Origin: Isoetes taiwanensis
Taxonomy: Eukaryota > Streptophyta > Lycopodiopsida > Isoetales > Isoetaceae
Direction: 5' to 3'
NCBI GenBank assembly: GCA_021234155.1
Contig: JAJEKV010000011.1
Location: 6,527,132-6,591,131 of the forward strand
DNA length: 64,000 bases
Shown piece by piece: positions 59,670 through 64,000 of the stretch. The position numbers and the translations under genes were made by a program. The notes under the pieces are model-generated. The model searched no databases and was not told where the DNA came from. It saw nothing but the letters and a program-made list of their open reading frames with translations. Numbering within the stretch: position 1 is the stretch's first letter; the number at the start of each line of letters is the position of its first letter.

Positions 59670-60996
59670 AATTGACTCTGTAACCCAAGTCTACAAGCTG
59701 ACTAACTGAAATCAATTTGATGATCCCTGGTACACACAAAACATTTTCTATATCCACTACATTTCCATTTAAATCAAACAGTTGCAGCAATCGCCTTCCT
59801 TCAATAGCCTGAAGAGCTCCATTTCCAACTTGCACGCTCTTTGTGCATGTATTTGCAATTTTTTTAAGCACATCAGTAGTTTGGACTACTGATCTTTTAG
59901 CTCCACTATCAACTACAAGAGGATTATAAGTTCTATTAGCATTTTCTCTTCTTTCAAGAATTGCAAATTGATCACATACCTCATCTTCATCATCAGAGTT
60001 GTCCTTTTCTTTGTCTTCCTGCTCTTTGGTCAAATAAGTTCCAGCAGGTCTGTTTCCCCCTTTATTCTTTGATTTTCCTCCTCTACTAGAATTTCCCTTA
60101 CCTTTTCCAAAATCCTTAGGGGTAGGACACTTAGCAGCAAGATGCCCTCTCCCACCACAAGTATAGCATCTAAAATCCCCTTTTTCTCCTTTCAGTAATT
60201 TAGGGCAGTTATTCTTATAATGCCTAGCCTCATGGCAATAAAAGCAAGTACCCTTTTCTGCCACAGATTTTCCTTTTCTTCCTGCATACAAGATTTCAGC
60301 TAAATCTTCATCATTTCCCTTTTGTACCTTTTTTTGTTCTATTTCTGTCCTAATGATGCTTTCTGCCTCATCTCTGCTCTTAGCAACATTCCTTATGAAC
60401 AGACCGAGTTGTTCATTTTCTATTACAGCTCTAGCAATAGCAAGGACTTGGTACCTTTCAGTAAGATCGACCCCAGCACCTCCCAAATCTGCTACAATGT
60501 TGTCAAACTTATTGAAGAAGTCAGAAACATCATCACCCTCAAGCAGCTTAAGATTCCTCAACTCATTATCAAGCAAATCAATCTGGGAAGAGGTCTTTTC
60601 CTCAAAATGTTTGAGCAAATAAGACCACATTTCCTTTGGACTTTTATTTCTTAACTTTAATCTTATAGTAGGGCTCACCTTTGATGTGATAATTCCCTGT
60701 GCCTCCTTGATCCTTGCATACTCAGATCTGCCAGATTTAGTTCCAAGAGTTGCAGGAGATGTAACTTCTTCAGCACTTTCTTTTTCACGTGAATTTGAGA
60801 GTCTTGTCATAGATCTTGCACCTGTACTCTCAGCAGAACTAGTTTGAACAACATTCTCATCCTGTGGATTTATCAAATCCCAAAGCTCTTCTACTTCTAA
60901 GATATGTTTGATAGCATCCTTCCAGACTTGGAAGCCAGGTCCACCTTTGTAGACATCAATGCTGCTCAAAAGGCTAGCTCCAAAACGACTAGACAT
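59593..60996 (-). CDS. copia gag and protease
   Basis: 467 codons starting at an ATG just inside the primer site. The gag part has FQVWKDAIKHILEVEELW, KEMWSYLLKHFEEKT, LRNLKLLEGDDVSDFFNKF (the UBN2-type retrotransposon gag pattern), then two CCHC knuckles, CFYCHEARHYKNNC and CYTCGGRGHLAAKC, an RG/K-rich stretch and an acidic stretch. The aspartic protease begins at LVVDSGAKRSV and continues through NVLCVPGIIKLISVSQL. The frame is intact to its stop at 59,593, where it leaves the integrase phase. Gag packages element RNA in cytoplasmic particles, and the protease cuts the polyprotein. Confidence 0.93.
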   Translation of the reverse strand: MSSRFGASLLSSIDVYKGGPGFQVWKDAIKHILEVEELWDLINPQDENVVQTSSAESTGARSMTRLSNSREKESAEEVTSPATLGTKSGRSEYARIKEAQGIITSKVSPTIRLKLRNKSPKEMWSYLLKHFEEKTSSQIDLLDNELRNLKLLEGDDVSDFFNKFDNIVADLGGAGVDLTERYQVLAIARAVIENEQLGLFIRNVAKSRDEAESIIRTEIEQKKVQKGNDEDLAEILYAGRKGKSVAEKGTCFYCHEARHYKNNCPKLLKGEKGDFRCYTCGGRGHLAAKCPTPKDFGKGKGNSSRGGKSKNKGGNRPAGTYLTKEQEDKEKDNSDDEDEVCDQFAILERRENANRTYNPLVVDSGAKRSVVQTTDVLKKIANTCTKSVQVGNGALQAIEGRRLLQLFDLNGNVVDIENVLCVPGIIKLISVSQLVDLGYRVNFDSKACNIFFGNEKKFEAKRIVPNG

Positions 60997-61029
60997 CCTG
61001 TCTATACTTCACAAACAATCACAACCTGA

Positions 61030-61041
61030 GCTCTGATACCA
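61030..61041 (-). promoter_or_regulatory. copia primer-binding site (initiator Met-tRNA)
   Basis: Minus-strand TGGTATCAGAGC, two bases from the 5' LTR. It is the standard plant copia site, complementary to the 3' end of initiator tRNA-Met. Confidence 0.93.
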
Positions 61042-61043
61042 GA

Positions 61044-61670
61044 TGTTAGTATTAGAGTATACTTCAACCACAAATTACAATTCACAATCAAAATATCAAT
61101 GAGATATATTGATCTTCACTTCAACACTATTGACTTAACAATTTGAGTTCATATCCCATTCAAGAAAATACAATGGTCATTAAACCATGCAAACCATTGA
61201 AAATCCAAAGTTATACTTCCACTGTAGCAATGGGAATGTCGAGCAATTCTTCCGAACCTTAACAGTCAATAAGGTCGCAGGTCACACAGCCGATCAACCA
61301 GATCCGTCCTCTGTATATTCTGCTGTTTATTTCATACGTTAATATTCACAGGTTTCCGACGGTTATGCATCCATAATCATAGCTCGGTCATCTATATACA
61401 GTATCTTCCATATTTGAATATTTCTTGCCTCCAAGGTTTTTCATCCCATAACAAGTAATGATAATAATGCCTTTTCGTTAGCCATGGCACATTATTCCAC
61501 TTAACCTTAACCAACCATAGGAACTTTGTTAACCATTTCAACACCACCATTGCGACTTGTTTAATAATGAAATAATGTCTGCAAGTTCTGTGCAAGTTCA
61601 AGTGTTGTGCAACTCCCATGTTCTGAGCAATTCCCTTAACTTGAATTATGCAATGACAACCATTTTAACA
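61044..61670 (-). repeat. copia 5' LTR, 627 bp
   Basis: Uninterrupted LTR with ends TGTTA and TAACA. It serves as the reference for the split 3' LTR. The element promoter should lie here on the minus strand. I do not place a TATA box with confidence. Confidence 0.95.
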
Positions 61671-61718
61671 GGCCGGAGGTGTATGCTTAATTTCATCCAT
61701 CCTTGACATCCTGAGGTA

Positions 61719-62033
61719 ATTAGGCGGGCGCCCAGTTTGTGCCCTACGTGGTAGTCTGAATGACTTAACGCATCCCTTGACCTCCCGAGGTAATTGGGCG
61801 AGCGCCCAATTTGAGCCCCCGTTAGGCACTATGAAATGTGGTTAAGGCATTTCTTTGCAAGGTAAACTGGGCGGGCGCCCAATTTGGCATTGCTAGAAGT
61901 GCCAACATCTTAATTTAACGCATTTCTTGACCTCCCGAGGCAATTGGGCGGGCGCCCAATTTGAGCCCCAGGGAGGCGATATAAAATTTGGTTGAGAGTT
62001 GCCTTTGCAAGGGAAACTGGGCGGGGGCCCAAC
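61719..62033 (+). repeat. Palindrome array, 5 units, 74-75 bp period
   Basis: GGGCGGGCGCCC-type dyads lie at about 61,719, 61,793, 61,867, 61,942 and 62,017, spaced 74-75 bases. The best is ATTGGGCGGGCGCCCAAT, with 8-base arms around GG. Most are followed by TTTG, and several preceded by CCTCCCGAGGTAATT. A further unit at about 51,977-51,998 lies left of the copia element, so the element split the array. Confidence 0.8.
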
Positions 62034-62909
62034 TTGAACCAGAGTTTCATTCAAATTGAATATAGAAGACAAGTTGGAATAATAGTATACCTCGGAGAGT
62101 TGTGAATTATAAAAGGTTATGTGTACGTGTTGAATACTAACACAACCTAATTACAACAAAATTGCAACTACTCAACTACTAGCAGTTCTTTTTTGGGGGT
62201 CAACTTTAAAGAAGAATCCTTTAAGAATTTGATGAAACTCTGTCGAGTGGCAAAGATTCGACGGTCCACTTTGGTCCCATTCTTAAATCATGCCTAGAAA
62301 GTTTATCAAAGGGAAAACTAAGCCATGCATTGTTTATTGATTCTCATGATGAATTTGACATTGGTTTTAATAACATTTGTCTTAACTTGTATAGCAGTTG
62401 GTGGATCTTGCTTGATGTTGTTAAGTTTTTTAATAACATGGACGAAAAGACGTTATATTATTAATTGCAGCATATGTGAAAAAGGGGTCTATGGCAGAGG
62501 CATTACAACTTTACAATAAATAAACAAGTGAGTACCATCATGCTAGATATAAAGGCATTCAAATGTCTAAAACCATCACTACATTGAGCGATCATCATGT
62601 TAAATCTAAATCATTACATTCTATTAATATGTAGCAGAGGTAAAACTTGCTTTTTATAATGTAAAAACAAAACAATTCAATGTTAACAATAACAATTCAC
62701 AAGAGAAGCAAAACCTACTTCAATGTTAAAAAAGAACAATTCACAAGAGAGGCAAAACCTGCCTCTCATGATGCAAGAGTAGAACAATTCAAGGGAAAGT
62801 GAATGCATGAGAATATGTACAAGAGATTGAAATTAAGGAGCAAGACAATTGATCCTTATATAACATTTTTCATATTGCTTAGATACATTCTCACATGTGT
62901 ACACCTTAG
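62034..62909. other. AT-rich stretch without a gene (copy 2)
   Basis: Matches 23,831-24,693. Contains AACAATTCACAAGAGA twice and no recognised coding sequence. Confidence 0.5.
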
Positions 62910-63250
62910 GCGCAACTAATGATAATTTCACTGATTGATTTGCCTAATTATATTAAAATTATGACAAGGATTTTGAGCTGAACAGTTTTCTATTCACACA
63001 TATAACCAACTTATGCCCAGCAACGCTAGGCAGTGTTACTAGTTTCGGTAGATAAGCATTATTCTAACAATCCAAAATGAATAATGCTTGATAAAAAGTG
63101 AAAGGAGCATATGGAAAGTGTTGGTGCATGGTTGTGATGGATGATGATGGATAAGAAGTGATGACGTGTGAAGGTGACGAATGTAAAGAATGAATGTGAT
63201 GAATATGATGTGTGGATGTAGTTATTATGATGTGTGAAAGTGATGAATGA
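62910..63250 (+). repeat. Dispersed repeat with Helitron-like 3' end, copy 2
   Basis: Hairpin GCCCAGCAACGCTAGGC at 63,015-63,031, CTAG at 63,039-63,042, then T. The same 17 bases with a perfect stem end the candidate Helitron at 36,015. Sequence further upstream is unrelated between the two, as expected for Helitron families that share only termini. The right part is GATGA-rich and has the inverted relative at 29,716-30,029. Confidence 0.55.
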
Positions 63251-64000
63251 GATGTATCTTAATAATGGGTGTGCAATCTGGAACATTCAATAATGTGCAA
63301 AAGTCTTGTAACATTTCTTCATGATTTTGCTGTCTCTTTTGTGGAGAGATGCAAGACAACATGGGCTCTTTGGAATGATGGGATGAGGGCAGTTTTTGAA
63401 ATGGAGAACATGTCTGTTTTGAGAACATATGTGATGATGGATGATAGAGACTGATGAACCTGCATGACAACATAATGTAAAACATTCAAATACTGACAAA
63501 ATTGCTAGATTATAGGTGATAGCAACTAGATGCGAATGACTTATAATTTAATTTAATATAGTAGTAAAAGTTTATTAAGGATTTATTAGGGATTTATAAT
63601 AATGGATCACAGGTCTAGACAAGATCTAATGATTGTGTAAATGTGACAGATGAACCTGCAAGAGAAATGGTAACAAGATTAGAGAAATAATTAGATTGCT
63701 ATGTGGTAGTCTGGTATCACTTGGGACATGATCCTTTGGAGTACACAGTTTTGATGGCATGCAAGACATTGTAACGACAGATGATATGATTGAAATTGCA
63801 TGGAATCTAAGAAAGAGTGCAAGCTCAAAATGAGCTTCATCGACAAGATAAGGTTCATACACAAGGAGTATATAATTTTTAAGGAAATATACAGCGAAGA
63901 CCTCAAGAAACCAACCAGCTAACTCTTTGGAGCTGAAGGAAATGTGTGCTATCGAGTGCTGGCTTAATTACGATGAGGCAAACAAAAGGCAGTCTCTGAT
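63251..64000. other. Right end of window, no gene seen
   Basis: AT-rich DNA with GATGATGGATGATAGAGA-type low complexity and short minus-strand open stretches that look like composition artefacts. It continues the match to copy 1 up to the last base. Confidence 0.5.

Larger units (their letters stand above)
51996..61675 (-). mobile_element. Ty1/copia LTR retrotransposon with nested LINE B, copy 2
   Basis: Complete element on the minus strand: 5-bp target duplication GGCCG on both sides (51,996-52,000 and 61,671-61,675), 5' LTR at 61,044-61,670, primer site, gag-protease-integrase-RT-RNase H coding region (integrase before RT, hence copia order), polypurine tract, and 3' LTR at 52,001-56,773 split by LINE B. 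By eye the two LTRs differ by about four transitions and one indel in 627 bp, so the insertion is recent. Without LINE B the element would be about 5.5 kb, normal for plant copia. It sits in the palindrome array next to the ParB-like gene's 3' end. Confidence 0.95.
38111..64000 (+). repeat. 25.9-kb direct repeat, copy 2 (better sequence)
   Basis: Second copy of the long direct repeat. Its start is seen where the 12.3-kb middle segment ends (38,110/38,111). Its end is not seen, since homology to copy 1 continues to the last base. Copy 2 keeps CTG/CAG sites and long frames in the copia element and the ParB-like gene. In LINE A and parts of LINE B it is also damaged, consistent with high-copy elements that could not be corrected. 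Confidence 0.93.

Noticed and set aside
61719-62033. CRISPR array
   Set aside because: Evenly spaced palindromic repeats, but the spacers are also repetitive, no cas genes are present, and the context is a plant genome.

Overview
The window looks like nuclear DNA of a land plant with a large, repeat-rich genome. The evidence is a Ty1/copia retrotransposon with an initiator-Met-tRNA primer site, two families of non-LTR retrotransposon, a PLS-type pentatricopeptide-repeat (PPR) pseudogene, a Helitron-like terminus and a GT-AG intron. The clade is uncertain. The style of the repeats and PPR fragment makes me lean to a seed-free plant such as a fern or lycophyte, but this is an impression. There are no bacterial operons, rRNA genes or convincing complete tRNA genes.

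Layout: about 25.8 kb is present twice in direct orientation (copy 1, about 7-25,788; copy 2, 38,111-64,000), with 12.3 kb of other sequence between. The offset between copies is 38.1-38.2 kb. Each copy holds, in order: an anonymous stretch; a GC-rich LINE on the minus strand (LINE A); a small foldback element and short tandem repeats; unknown coding-like fragments around a C-tract array; a PPR pseudogene (minus); a broken, intron-containing gene on the plus strand with a ParB-like N-terminal part and a methyltransferase-like C-terminal part; a Ty1/copia element (minus) whose 3' LTR is split by a second LINE (LINE B, plus); an array of short palindromes with a 75-bp period; and an AT-rich tail with a Helitron-like 3' hairpin.

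Copy 2 is much the better sequence. Where copy 1 differs, the changes concentrate on CTG/CAG trinucleotides and homopolymers and come in patches. That pattern fits uncorrected long-read miscalls at methylated CHG sites better than natural mutation. Many stops and frameshifts, above all in copy 1 and in LINE A of both copies, should not be read as biology. The duplication itself may be a real tandem duplication, a retained haplotype or an assembly artefact.

The middle segment (25,790-38,110) holds LTR-like triple repeats, minisatellites, a possible gag zinc knuckle, a 0.42-kb direct duplication, an inverted copy of the repeat tail, and a candidate non-autonomous Helitron (about 33,436-36,015) that seems to carry a gene 5' fragment.

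The most interesting item is the ParB-like/methyltransferase-like gene at 48,639-51,838 (broken copy at about 10,485-13,648). This domain pairing is known from phage and plasmid proteins and is unexpected in a plant nuclear repeat landscape.
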